From NCBI RefSeq assembly GCF_016653315.1, contig NZ_NHSH01000037.1, forward strand, positions 1 to 36,827: DNA of 36,827 nt. Direction: 5' to 3'. The stretch is from Halochromatium roseum. Its GTDB lineage: Bacteria > Pseudomonadota > Gammaproteobacteria > Chromatiales > Chromatiaceae. A program made the position numbers and the translations under genes. This document shows, piece by piece, positions 15,095-24,157 of the stretch. Under the pieces are notes generated by a model that made no database searches, was not told the origin of the DNA, and saw only the letters and a program-made list of their open reading frames with translations. Position 1 is the stretch's first letter, and each line of letters opens with the position of its first letter.

Positions 15095-18000
15095 TCACCG
15101 CCTCCGCCCCCGCCGCGCGGCCGCCGGCTCCCAGGCCAGCAGCTCATCCCGTGACAGCCCCAACTGGCGCAGCTCTTCGAGCAGGAAGCCCTCGTAATAG
15201 TCGCCGAGCCGCTCGCCGAATTCGGGATCGATGGCGTTGTGCCATTGCTTGAGCCAGGGGATCAGCTCGTCGAGAGCGACCAGCAGCGGCTTGAGCTGCT
15301 CGGCGTCCCAGCCGTCCTGCTCCTTGCGCTCCAGGGTCCATGAGGCGATGGCCTGGGCGCGCTGCAGATGATCGAGCCCGGCCCAGCCGATGACCAGCGT
15401 GGTGTCGCCGGGACGCTCGCCGCCGGGCAGGCTGAAGAAGCGCTCCTTGGGTACATCGAGCTTGCCGCGCAGGCTCCAGTAGCTCGGCTTGCGGAAGTCG
15501 GCGGCGGCATACTTGGGCGGTAGTGGGATGTCGCCGATCTCGCTCGCCTTGAGCGCACGGGCCTGGTCATCGCTCAGATAGGCGGGATCAGCGGAATCGA
15601 GCTCGGTGCGGGCGTCGATGGCGTCCTCGGCGCGCTGCAGCGCCCAGGTCTCCTGCCAGGCGCGGAACTTGGGCATCGCCTTGGGCTTGAGGCGCGCCGC
15701 GGCCATCTGCGGCACCTGATCCGACTCGACCAGCTCGATGACTAGGGCGCGGGCGTCGAAGGTGTCGCTGCCGGTGTAGAGCGCGGCGACCTGCTGGAAG
15801 GCGGCATCCTGGCGGGCGCGCTCGGCGAGCTGGGCAATGGTGAGCAGGGTGCGCTCAGTGGTGCCGACCCGCTGGCAGTGGCCCTCCAGATGATCCAGCA
15901 GCCAGTCGCGCAGCGCGCGGTGCAGACGGCTGTCCCAGGGCTCGCGATTCCAGCGACGCTTGTACTCGGGCTGCTCGACCAGGCGAATCCATGGGTTCGT
16001 GGTCGCGGCTTCCAGCCGCCGTTCGGTCAACCGCCGATAATCCTCTGGCCAATGATCTGGAATCTCGGTGATCGGGGTGCTGCGATGGCGTTGGAACCAG
16101 GTGGTCTGGGTCTCGCCGGCGGCCAGGCGGCGGGCCAGCGCGATTTCGAAGGGACGCTCGCCGAGGCGGATCTCAGGCGGGGTGGTCGGGTAACAGAGCT
16201 CGGCGTCGGTCAGGCCGTAGAGCCGGTAGTTGAGCCAGTCGAGTTCTTCTTGGAGCGCGATCATTTGGCGCGCGATGGACTCGGATGCGGCTCGGGCCTG
16301 GTCGAGCATTGCCGGGAGGTCGGCGGCGCTCCATTGGCCGGAGAGGATCTTGGCGGGATCTTGGTCGGCGAGACGTTGGGCTGATTGGTCGAGGGCTGTA
16401 GCGAAGGCGAGGGCTTTGCCTTCGGGGTCGGGGGGAATGGGGAATACCTTCAGTCCGGTTCCTGTGAACTCATGGAACTTCTCCCAAGCCTCAGCTTTCA
16501 GTCCCTCGTTGATCCCTTGGCCGCCTTTGTTGTGAAAAACCTGCTTCATCCAGAAGCAGGCGGTCGAGCTGTTGAGCAGACCCAGCAACGCCAAATGATC
16601 GTCCTCGCTTGCCCCATCGGGGAGCTTGATGACTGGCGCGGAACGGTTGAAGACCTTGCCGCCCCGATCGAGGACGAAATGGTTATGGGTGGCAACGAAG
16701 GCGAAGGTGATGGAGAGCGGTGTCCGGTTTCGATCCGCCGGAATCTGATGATATTCCGCGTAACTGCGCCCAGCGTCCCGATAGGTCTGCTTTCCGAATG
16801 TTTGCCGCTGCCATAGGACCGTCCGTAACGGCCAGAGGTACTTTTCGGTATCCGGCTTTAACTCCAGCGAAATGTTCTTGTCGTACGGGAAAAGGACGGT
16901 TTCCGATGACTCGAGACCCCAGTCTCTGACCAATTCGCCTTCAACGAGGGGTCGCATCGAATGTGGCAAGTTCGTTGCGCTGACTTTTTCTCTCGGAACA
17001 CCGAAAGCTTCATCTTCTCCCAGGATTGCTCCAAAACCAATCAATTTGATTCTGCATTCAAGGAGTTCTCGTTCATTTTCTAGGATTTCTTTTAGATCGC
17101 CTGCTCCGCCCCCTCCTAAACTCCAAGGATGAATCGCGTAAGGCCCTCGGCTCTGGTCCACTACGCTGATAAAGTCGTTCTCACTTCCAGGGCGCTCCAA
17201 CATTTCCACGATCGACCGCCACACCAGCCCCTGCGCTGCATCCTCAGGCGTACTCGGCTCGCCGCGAATCCCGAGCACCGCGCGCAACTGATCGCCCTCG
17301 GGCCGGCGATTGCGCCCGAACAGGATCACCGTCGGCGTCCCATGCCCCGGGATGTAGGCCCCAGAGGTGTCGATCACATGGGTCAGATCCTTGCGCGGCA
17401 GATAGTCCTCGATCAGTTTCTTGCCGAACTCGCGCTTCATGAAGGAATTGGCGGTGATCAGTCCGACGAACCCGGCCGGGCGGTTCACCGGCCCCTCGGG
17501 CCGCGCGCCGGTCTGGTCGCCGTTGGACGCCGGCAGGGTCAGGTCGAAGAAGCGCTCGGTGAAGGGCACACCGAGCGAGTATTTGCGATGACAGGTTGGG
17601 TAGCGGTCCCGATACGCCTGATTGAGCGCCTTGTCCTTGACGGTGATGTAGGGCGGATTGCCGACGACGACCTGATAACGCTGCCCCAGGATGCGCTCCA
17701 GCGCGGCCCTGTCCTCGACCTCGAAGCAGTGGGCCAGCGGATCATCGAGCAGGTCGCTCTGCCGGCCCTGCCCTTGCCATTCATGGCGCGGCCCGAGCAG
17801 CAGCGAATCGCCGACGGCGAGATTGAAATGGAAGTCCGGCGCGTTCTTGAGCTTGGCGTCGCCTGTTCCGCCATTGGCCGCCTTCATCGCCGCGATCAGC
17901 AGCCGGAAACGGGCGATGGCCACCGCATAGGGGTTGATGTCGACGCCGTGGATGGCGTCGAGCGCGCGCTGGGCCAGGGCACGGGCGTTGGTGGCCGGCT

Positions 18001-18820
18001 CGCGCCGCTGCCACTCCGCGAACAGCCGCTCGAAGCCACCGAGCAAAAAGTGACCCGAGCCGGAGGTCGGGTCGATCAGCTTGAGCCCCGGCAGACCGAA
18101 GGCGGCCTTGGCCGGCTCTAGGGTGTAGTCGAGGATGAAGTCTTCGACGAACTCCGGGGTCTGTAGGAGCGCATAGCGCTTGCGCACGCTCTCGGAGAGG
18201 TCCTGATAGAGATCGCCGAGGAAGCGGGTGTCCCAGCCGCCCTCGGCGCGGTCGTCGGTGAAGTCGTGGACGATGGCGCCGGTCTCGGGGTCGAGCCGCT
18301 GGAAGAAGTCGATCAGCGCCTTGGCGCCGTCGGCCGAGAGCGGCAGCCGCCAGAGCGGATTGTGGACGCGGTCGAGCAGCTCGCCCATCGCCGGCAGGGT
18401 CTCAAGCTCGGTGAAGACGGCGAGCAGATAGTCGCGCTCGGCATGGGTTGGGTGCTCGCTGAAATAGACCGTCATCCGGTCCTTGGCATGCTGCAGCGCG
18501 CTCTGTTGGGAGCCCGGTTGGGAGTCCGGCCCCGAGCGACCCGCTGGCCCCGAGAGCAGCGGCCGCTCGAGCAGCCCGTTGTCCTCCAGGAAGCGCACGA
18601 AGACGCAGGTCAGTACCCAGGCCGCGGCGGCCTGGGTGATCTGCGCCTCGCGCCAGGCGACGAAGTGCTCGGCGGTGCGCTTGGCCTCCTTGGCCTTGGC
18701 GTATTCGGCCTGGAGATGGGCCTCGAGCTCGGGCTGGGTCTGGGAATAGGCCAGGATGTCCTGCTCCAACTTGGGTAGCAACGATTGGAGGTCGGCGAGC
18801 AGGTCTTGGGGCTGGATCAT
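15095..18820 (-). CDS. pglX: PglX, type 2 BREX adenine-specific DNA methyltransferase
   Basis: A 1241-aa methyltransferase. The SAM-binding motif I DPTSGSGHF is at 250-258 and the catalytic motif IV NPPY at 388-391, as in gamma-type N6-adenine methyltransferases. A long target-recognition region follows (about residues 550-800), then a helical C-terminal part. PglX marks host DNA as self and sets the BREX site. DNA coding for the recognition region is clearly AT-richer than the rest; for example 17041-17100 is about 35% GC. The C-terminus is basic (ARRGRRR). The ATG at 18820 lies 62 nt after the vapC stop, and a terminator-like hairpin follows the stop. Confidence 0.95.
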   Translation of the reverse strand: MIQPQDLLADLQSLLPKLEQDILAYSQTQPELEAHLQAEYAKAKEAKRTAEHFVAWREAQITQAAAAWVLTCVFVRFLEDNGLLERPLLSGPAGRSGPDSQPGSQQSALQHAKDRMTVYFSEHPTHAERDYLLAVFTELETLPAMGELLDRVHNPLWRLPLSADGAKALIDFFQRLDPETGAIVHDFTDDRAEGGWDTRFLGDLYQDLSESVRKRYALLQTPEFVEDFILDYTLEPAKAAFGLPGLKLIDPTSGSGHFLLGGFERLFAEWQRREPATNARALAQRALDAIHGVDINPYAVAIARFRLLIAAMKAANGGTGDAKLKNAPDFHFNLAVGDSLLLGPRHEWQGQGRQSDLLDDPLAHCFEVEDRAALERILGQRYQVVVGNPPYITVKDKALNQAYRDRYPTCHRKYSLGVPFTERFFDLTLPASNGDQTGARPEGPVNRPAGFVGLITANSFMKREFGKKLIEDYLPRKDLTHVIDTSGAYIPGHGTPTVILFGRNRRPEGDQLRAVLGIRGEPSTPEDAAQGLVWRSIVEMLERPGSENDFISVVDQSRGPYAIHPWSLGGGGAGDLKEILENERELLECRIKLIGFGAILGEDEAFGVPREKVSATNLPHSMRPLVEGELVRDWGLESSETVLFPYDKNISLELKPDTEKYLWPLRTVLWQRQTFGKQTYRDAGRSYAEYHQIPADRNRTPLSITFAFVATHNHFVLDRGGKVFNRSAPVIKLPDGASEDDHLALLGLLNSSTACFWMKQVFHNKGGQGINEGLKAEAWEKFHEFTGTGLKVFPIPPDPEGKALAFATALDQSAQRLADQDPAKILSGQWSAADLPAMLDQARAASESIARQMIALQEELDWLNYRLYGLTDAELCYPTTPPEIRLGERPFEIALARRLAAGETQTTWFQRHRSTPITEIPDHWPEDYRRLTERRLEAATTNPWIRLVEQPEYKRRWNREPWDSRLHRALRDWLLDHLEGHCQRVGTTERTLLTIAQLAERARQDAAFQQVAALYTGSDTFDARALVIELVESDQVPQMAAARLKPKAMPKFRAWQETWALQRAEDAIDARTELDSADPAYLSDDQARALKASEIGDIPLPPKYAAADFRKPSYWSLRGKLDVPKERFFSLPGGERPGDTTLVIGWAGLDHLQRAQAIASWTLERKEQDGWDAEQLKPLLVALDELIPWLKQWHNAIDPEFGERLGDYYEGFLLEELRQLGLSRDELLAWEPAAARRGRRR

Positions 18821-18882
18821 TTGGACTGATTAATCCTTGTGCGGTCACAGGTGCTCAGGGGCAGGTCTTCAGTGCGGCCGGC

Positions 18883-19302
18883 TCAGCCATGCCAGTCGCG
18901 CAGATGGCAAATGTCCGGCAGCGTCTTGGCCTTGCGGTGGTAACGGTCGTCGGCCGTGATCAGGCAGGCTTCCGACTCCATCGCGACCGCATGATAGAGC
19001 GTGTCAAAGAGGTGATGCCCGAGATCGATGGCGAGCGTGCAGGCGCGTGCCAGCACAGGGGCATCGCCGCGCAGGGGCAGCGCCATGGTCTCCAGTAGCG
19101 CCAGGTCCTGGTGGGCACGCTCGGGCAGCTCGCGCGCCATCACGGCCGCGACCTCAATCAGCCAATGCGGCGGCTGTACGACAGCCAGATCACCCTGCGC
19201 GACGGCGGCCATCAGCGCGGTCGCCTGTTCGGTATTGGCTTCGCGCTCGGGGTCCTGGAACAGCCACTTGATGATGACGCTGGCGTCGATGACCAAGGTC
19301 AT
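18883..19302 (-). CDS. vapC: VapC-like PIN-domain toxin
   Basis: A 139-aa PIN-domain RNase toxin: MTLVIDASVIIKWLFQD gives the first catalytic Asp (residue 6), WLIEVAAVM the conserved Glu, and LFDTLYHAVA and LITADDRYHRKA the remaining acidic positions. VapC toxins cut tRNA or rRNA. Its start overlaps the stop of the antitoxin gene (ATGA). It lies between pglW and pglX in the same direction and is unrelated in detail to the PIN protein between pglY and pglZ. Confidence 0.88.
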   Translation of the reverse strand: MTLVIDASVIIKWLFQDPEREANTEQATALMAAVAQGDLAVVQPPHWLIEVAAVMARELPERAHQDLALLETMALPLRGDAPVLARACTLAIDLGHHLFDTLYHAVAMESEACLITADDRYHRKAKTLPDICHLRDWHG

Positions 19303-19532
19303 GGCCGGCCCAATACGCGCGCCGCTCGGGCGGCGCTACCGGTGAGCGCCGGCCGCTCGACGCGCGCCGCCGTCAGCTGCTCGAAGGCCGCTTGCCGCCG
19401 GCGCTGCTGCTCAGCCTCAGCGATCGCCTGCTGCATCAGGCGGGCGATCAGTGCGCTCTTGTTCTGCCCGGAGAACTCGCGGTTGAAGGCATCGCGTACC
19501 TCGTCCGGGATGCTGAAGTTCATCGTGGCCAT
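19299..19532 (-). CDS. vapB: VapB-like ribbon-helix-helix antitoxin
   Basis: A 77-aa protein (MATMNFSIPDEVRDAFNREF, then NKSALIARLMQQAIAEAEQQRRR): a ribbon-helix-helix N-terminus and an Arg/Ala-rich toxin-binding tail. I place the start at 19532 (19523 possible). The ORF could extend to 19607, but that would overlap the end of pglW and run through the operator-like palindrome. It is coupled to vapC by an ATGA overlap. Confidence 0.82.
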   Translation of the reverse strand: MATMNFSIPDEVRDAFNREFSGQNKSALIARLMQQAIAEAEQQRRRQAAFEQLTAARVERPALTGSAARAARVLGRP

Positions 19533-19544
19533 GTGCACCGCCGA

Positions 19545-19565
19545 ATTGTTGAAATATTCAACAAT
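19545..19565 (-). promoter_or_regulatory. Perfect palindrome upstream of vapB (candidate operator)
   Basis: ATTGTTGAA-ATA-TTCAACAAT is a perfect 9-bp inverted repeat with a 3-bp spacer. It is AT-rich in GC-rich surroundings and sits 12 nt before the vapB ATG in the 56-nt gap after pglW. This is the expected layout for VapB autorepression, and it implies a promoter inside the BREX locus ahead of vapBC-pglX. Confidence 0.72.
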
Positions 19566-19588
19566 ACTAGCCCTGAGCCTCGCCCTAC

Positions 19589-22500
19589 TCAAGCCGAATG
19601 CAACCAAGCGCTCGGCACCCGAGCAAACTCGCGACTGCCGGCGCCGCTCGGGATGCTGACACCCTCGAGCACGGCACCGGGGGTGGCGGTCTCATTGGCG
19701 ATCAGCAGCAAGAGCGCCTGCGCCTGCGGATCATCCTGCAGATGCCGACGCAGATCGCCGAGCCAGCTGTCGACCAGACCATAGCGGGCAATGAGCCCGG
19801 CGTCGGTGAGCAGAACCGGGCGCTCGGTTGCTTGGATCTCCGCCGCCATTGCCGGCAGCAGGCGCCGCACCAGTCCCTGCAGCCGTGACCAGTCGACGCT
19901 GCCGGGGACGGCGGCATCGGCCTTGAGCACCACCTGCCAGTCGGGTGGATTGGCCATGCTGTCGCAGAGTGCGTGTAGGTGCTGTAGCAGCAGGGCGTCG
20001 AAGCTGCGAATCTCGAGCCCAAAGGTCTTCGCGAGATGTGTTTGTGCGCGTTGCCACAGCCGAGGACGCACTGACAAGGCTAGAAACCGTGCCGAGTCGA
20101 GGGCGTTGCGAACGATCTGCTCGAACTGCTTGAGCTCTCGCATGACGGCCGCCTGGCTCCCCTCGTAGCCGCCATCGTGCAGGCTGTAGTGAAGGCTGGT
20201 CTGGCTCGCGGCGAAGCTGCTGCCATAGCCCAGCGCGCCGGCCTGGGGTAGGCAGTAGAAGCCGCGCTTGCCGCCGTGCTCGGCCTGCGGGTCCCAGACC
20301 AGGCCCAGCTCGAGCCCTTGCAGCAGGACATCGAGCTGCGGGCGACCTGGTAGCGGCTGGGCCTGCGGATAGCGGCCTTGAATGCGGTCCTGGACCTCGG
20401 CCACCGCGAGCCTGGGGGTGCCCAGCAGGGCGCCCTGGGCCAGCTCGAGCGCGCGCTCGGCGGCCATGCCCTTGGGATAGAGCTCGGCTCGGCTCGAGAG
20501 CGCGGCGCCTTGCGAGGCGGCAACGGCGAGGCGCAGCAGGCGATGATGGCTGAGGCCGGCCAAGGTGTCCGGCGCCGGCAGCGCGCGGATGCACTCGAGC
20601 GCGCGGGCGGGCGAGAGCAGCGGCTGCTGTTCGGCGCACTCGTCGGCGAGCTGGCCGAGGGACTCGGCATAGTCGGCCAAGGCCTCGCCCTGGTCCTGGG
20701 TATCGTCGGCAATCAGGACGCGTTTGCCGCAACGGCGCAAAATCCAGCGCGAGGCCTGCTGTCGCGTGGGGCGCGCGAGCTCGGTCTCGATGGCGGCCCG
20801 CACCACGGCCTGCGCCCAGCGCTCGCGCGTCGGCGAGCGCTGCACCGAGCCGCGCCGCAGCAGCACCGCCTCTCCCAGCTCGCCTGCGGTCATGACCCCG
20901 CCTTGGTCGTCGAGCAGCCGGGCGATGTCGTGGCGCAGCTGGGTGATGAACCGGTTCTTGCCCCATTGGCTCAGGACGCGCGATTGCAGCGCACGCACCT
21001 GGGCGGACTCCATGCCGAGGGTGGCGCCGACCATCAGCGGCGTCGGCCAGTGCAGGCTGTCCGTTGGACGGCTGGTGTCGCCGTCCAAACGGCCGAGGTA
21101 TTCGATGAGGAAGCGCTGGCGGTCCGGGTCGGTCGCCTTGGTTGGGGGCGGCAGCAGGCTGCGCATGAGCTGGTCGACGCTGATCGCGAGTCCTTCTGCC
21201 CCGGTAGGGGCAGGCGCCGAGGCTGGTGTGATGGTGGAGCTGTCCGTCCGAGCGGATTCAGATAGGGCCGCGCTCGCCATCAGGCGTGCCTGCAGGTTGG
21301 CGACCAGCTCCGAGAGCTCACGCCGGGTCTTGGTGCCGACGCCGGTCATGCGCACCAGTTCGTTGCGCGGGAGCCGAATCAGTTCGGCGACGCGGTTGAT
21401 GTTGAGCCGGCTCAGGGTATCCAGGGCCTGGGCCGAGAGCGGCAGCAAGCCGATCGGGGTGTCGAGCTGGGCCTCGCCGATCGGACAGCGTGCGGCCTCA
21501 TCCCCAGCCACCGAGTGCTGTGTGGTCTCGCGCGCGGCCTGATGGAACAGCTGCAGCCAGGCGCGGCGCATGTCCTCGGCGTTGCCGAAGCGGGTCTTGA
21601 CGTCGCGCGCGAGCGCGGTGCGAAAGAAGGCGCTCAGGCCCTCGCGCACGCTGGGATCGAAGACAGCGGGATCGATCTCGAGCTCGCCCTCGATCAGCGG
21701 TGGCAGCCCGTCCGTTTCGGCCCAATTTGGCAGCCGGCCTGCGGCCATCTCGTAGAGGGTCAGGGCGGCGGCAAAGCGCTCGGCGTAGTCGTCCCAGCGC
21801 CGGCGGCCCGGATCACGCATGAAGGGGTCCATGTAGGCGAAGGTGCCGGCGGTGAAGTTCTCCGGGCTGATGCCGGCGAGCGAGAAGTCGAACAACACCA
21901 GGTGCAGCTGACGGCCCTGCTTCACCAGACCGATGTTGGCCGGTTTGATGTCCCGGTGCGACAGCCCCTTCTCTTCGAGGTGGCAGAGGGCGCTGAGGAG
22001 ATCCTCGCCGAAGCGCTCGAGCAGTTCGAGCTGGATGGGACCGAGCGCGCGCAGGCGCTCGGCGAGGTTGCCCTCGGCGGCGTAGTCGAGTAGCAGTCCG
22101 GTGTGACCAAGGAACTCGTGGGTCTCATGGTAGGCGATGATGGCCTGATGCCGCAGCTTGTGCAGGGTCTCGCCCTCCTGGCGCAAGCGGGTATTGTGCT
22201 CCGGGGTGGCGGCGAGCTTGAGCACCCGTTGCTGTCCCTGATGCTCGACGACGAAGGTGACCGAGCTGGCCCCGCGCCCGAGACGCTTGCTGACGCGGAT
22301 GCCGCCTTCGAAGGTGTCGCCGGGGCGTGCGGCGGCCGGATCACTGCGGCGCTCGCTCTCGGGTCGGGTCAGCTCGTCCTCGACCAGGTTGAGATAATCA
22401 AGAAACTCGACCGCCGAGCCGATGCGGCTGCCGATGTCGGGGTGGGTGGCGTACTGGATAAGATCCTGCAGCTCGCTGCCGGCGCCGTTGAGTGCGTCGG

Positions 22501-23839
22501 TGACCTGTAGCCCCTTACCGCGGCTGAGCTTGTCCTGCAGCTCCAGATCGCTCGCCGCGGGCGGCTGGCCGGTGAAGAGCAGATAGGCGATGGCGCCGAG
22601 CGAGAAGACGTCGAGATAGACACTGTCGCTCGCTGCACCGCCGAGCGCCTCGGCATGGGCCTCGAGCGCGAGGTAGGGGCCGGCCTCCTCCTGAACGACG
22701 CAGCTCAGATGGCTGAGTGCCATCTGTGTCCGCGTCTCGGTCGCGCTGGTTTCGATCACTGGCCCTCGCCGCGCGGTGGCCCAGTTGGCTATCTTGGCGG
22801 TGAGCGTTCCGTCGTCGGCGCGGCGCACGAGGATGCTCTGCGGGCTGAGCGCTCGATGGTAGAGGTGCTTGCCGTGGGCGAAACGCACGGCCTCGGCGAT
22901 CTGGCGCAGTAATGTCAGCGCGTCCTGGGTCTCGAGCGGCTGCCCGGCCCCACGCTCGACCAGGAAATGATCCAGGCGCCGGGCGGCGGGGTCGTGCTCG
23001 TAGACCAGGGCCGGCCCTTGGTCGTGCTGCTGATACTCGCGCGCCTGGAGGATGCCCGGGTGCTCGATCCCTTCGAGCAGGCGGTGCTCGAACCGTGCGG
23101 CCTGTCGCAGTGTCTCGGCCTCGGGCTCGGGTCGGCCCAGGGTGAGGTAGATACGAATGCGCCGCTGCACGCCGGTCTCGCGGTGGGTGGCGAGCCAGTC
23201 CTGGAAGTGGTCGGCCTCATCGATGAGCTCACCAAGCTCATAGAGACCAACCCGTCGCGCACGCAGGGATTCCTTGATGCCCGCCTCCTCCAATGCACGA
23301 GCGACCGCCTTCGAGGTGGGCCGATCGAGCTTGCGGTGCGTCCAGTCGGTGTCGATCCGGCACAGCGCGTCGATGATGCTCTTGCGGGTAAAGACCTGCA
23401 GCCGTGCCGGCCCCTGCAGCTTGTTGACGACGGTCTCGGCGGAGAGGAAGACGAGCGTGTCGATGAAGGGGATGCGCTGATTGCTACCGACATGGGCCGA
23501 GCGCTGGCTCTCGAGCAGCGACCTGAGCTTCTTGGCCTTGCGATCGGCGAGCAGGCGGGGATTGTCGAAGACGCGCCGGCGCCCCTCGTGGCTCCAGACC
23601 CAGGTAGCGGAGTTCCCGCTGATCTCACCAGGGTGGGATTTGATCTCGACGAGAAAGAGGCCCTTGGGGGTCAGGACGAGGACGTCGACCTCGTTGATGG
23701 CGCCACCCTGGGCAATGAACTCGAAGTTGGCCCAAGCCCGGTAGGGCTCGTGATTGGGCAACTGCTCTTTGAGAAAGGCGAGCGCCTCACGCTCCCAGGC
23801 GAAATCCGAGGGCGTGATCTGTTTCCAGAGCTTGTCCAT
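19589..23839 (-). CDS. pglW: PglW, BREX NERD-domain serine/threonine kinase
   Basis: A 1416-aa protein. A NERD (nuclease-related) domain lies near residues 35-100, with EVDVLVLTPKGLFLVEIKSH holding the Asp and Glu-x-Lys of the nuclease fold. A first kinase-like domain (about 225-485) is degenerate: HRALSPQSIL at 328-337 lacks the catalytic Asp and ANW replaces DFG. A second (about 510-770) is intact: GRGASS loop at 521-526, Lys541, HRDIKPANI at 628-636, DFS at 651-653 and GTFAYMDP. A helix-hairpin-helix segment like RNA polymerase alpha-CTD follows (806-850), then a long helical C-terminus. PglW is a core type 2 BREX gene. It is the first of the locus; a tandem 13-bp repeat precedes its start. 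Confidence 0.94.
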   Translation of the reverse strand: MDKLWKQITPSDFAWEREALAFLKEQLPNHEPYRAWANFEFIAQGGAINEVDVLVLTPKGLFLVEIKSHPGEISGNSATWVWSHEGRRRVFDNPRLLADRKAKKLRSLLESQRSAHVGSNQRIPFIDTLVFLSAETVVNKLQGPARLQVFTRKSIIDALCRIDTDWTHRKLDRPTSKAVARALEEAGIKESLRARRVGLYELGELIDEADHFQDWLATHRETGVQRRIRIYLTLGRPEPEAETLRQAARFEHRLLEGIEHPGILQAREYQQHDQGPALVYEHDPAARRLDHFLVERGAGQPLETQDALTLLRQIAEAVRFAHGKHLYHRALSPQSILVRRADDGTLTAKIANWATARRGPVIETSATETRTQMALSHLSCVVQEEAGPYLALEAHAEALGGAASDSVYLDVFSLGAIAYLLFTGQPPAASDLELQDKLSRGKGLQVTDALNGAGSELQDLIQYATHPDIGSRIGSAVEFLDYLNLVEDELTRPESERRSDPAAARPGDTFEGGIRVSKRLGRGASSVTFVVEHQGQQRVLKLAATPEHNTRLRQEGETLHKLRHQAIIAYHETHEFLGHTGLLLDYAAEGNLAERLRALGPIQLELLERFGEDLLSALCHLEEKGLSHRDIKPANIGLVKQGRQLHLVLFDFSLAGISPENFTAGTFAYMDPFMRDPGRRRWDDYAERFAAALTLYEMAAGRLPNWAETDGLPPLIEGELEIDPAVFDPSVREGLSAFFRTALARDVKTRFGNAEDMRRAWLQLFHQAARETTQHSVAGDEAARCPIGEAQLDTPIGLLPLSAQALDTLSRLNINRVAELIRLPRNELVRMTGVGTKTRRELSELVANLQARLMASAALSESARTDSSTITPASAPAPTGAEGLAISVDQLMRSLLPPPTKATDPDRQRFLIEYLGRLDGDTSRPTDSLHWPTPLMVGATLGMESAQVRALQSRVLSQWGKNRFITQLRHDIARLLDDQGGVMTAGELGEAVLLRRGSVQRSPTRERWAQAVVRAAIETELARPTRQQASRWILRRCGKRVLIADDTQDQGEALADYAESLGQLADECAEQQPLLSPARALECIRALPAPDTLAGLSHHRLLRLAVAASQGAALSSRAELYPKGMAAERALELAQGALLGTPRLAVAEVQDRIQGRYPQAQPLPGRPQLDVLLQGLELGLVWDPQAEHGGKRGFYCLPQAGALGYGSSFAASQTSLHYSLHDGGYEGSQAAVMRELKQFEQIVRNALDSARFLALSVRPRLWQRAQTHLAKTFGLEIRSFDALLLQHLHALCDSMANPPDWQVVLKADAAVPGSVDWSRLQGLVRRLLPAMAAEIQATERPVLLTDAGLIARYGLVDSWLGDLRRHLQDDPQAQALLLLIANETATPGAVLEGVSIPSGAGSREFARVPSAWLHSA

Positions 23840-23860
23840 GCAATGCGCGGCTTGACTGAG

Positions 23861-23886
23861 TTGGATACAACGATTGGATACAACGC
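23861..23886. repeat. Tandem 13-bp repeat in the pglW leader
   Basis: TTGGATACAACGA and TTGGATACAACGC stand head to tail (12 of 13 identical), ending 21 nt before the pglW ATG. This is where a promoter or repressor site for the BREX locus would be expected. No convincing -10/-35 pair was seen, so an operator role is only a possibility. Confidence 0.55.
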
Positions 23887-24157
23887 ACGGCAGCAGCCGT
23901 CTTTGGTGGCGTTCTTGGTCCGATGATAACAGGCAGGTTAGTTCGTTGTTGCGGTGCTGGCGACACGGCTGTTCGGGCTATCTCAAGGTGCTCCTTTGGC
24001 TGATCCGCTCGACCTCGAGACAGGACTTGCCGTCGGCCGTCTCGACCAGGATGCCTGGCGTCGCGCTCGATGACCGTCAACGCGACCTCCACTGCGACCA
24101 TTCCGGTAAAGCGAAAGGACATCGACCACGCGAGGGGTCGGGTTGGCGCTGATAGAC
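23887..24157. other. Gene-poor stretch between pglW and the yhaV remnant
   Basis: No intact gene. Minus-strand reading shows short coding-like scraps in differing frames, for example ATPGILVETADGKSCLEVER followed by ISQRSTLR and a stop near 23982. This suggests debris of an older gene. The pglW promoter must lie here or in the adjoining repeat. Confidence 0.45.

Noticed and set aside
16430-16435. Six-base homopolymer (C on the coding strand) in pglX as a phase-variation switch
   Set aside because: Six bases is short for slipped-strand switching, and similar runs occur by chance in this GC-rich window (for example 10314-10319).
19731-20966. Minus-strand 411-aa Arg/Ala/Pro-rich frame within pglW
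   Set aside because: Composition is that of an out-of-frame reading of GC-rich DNA; it overlaps the conserved pglW frame.
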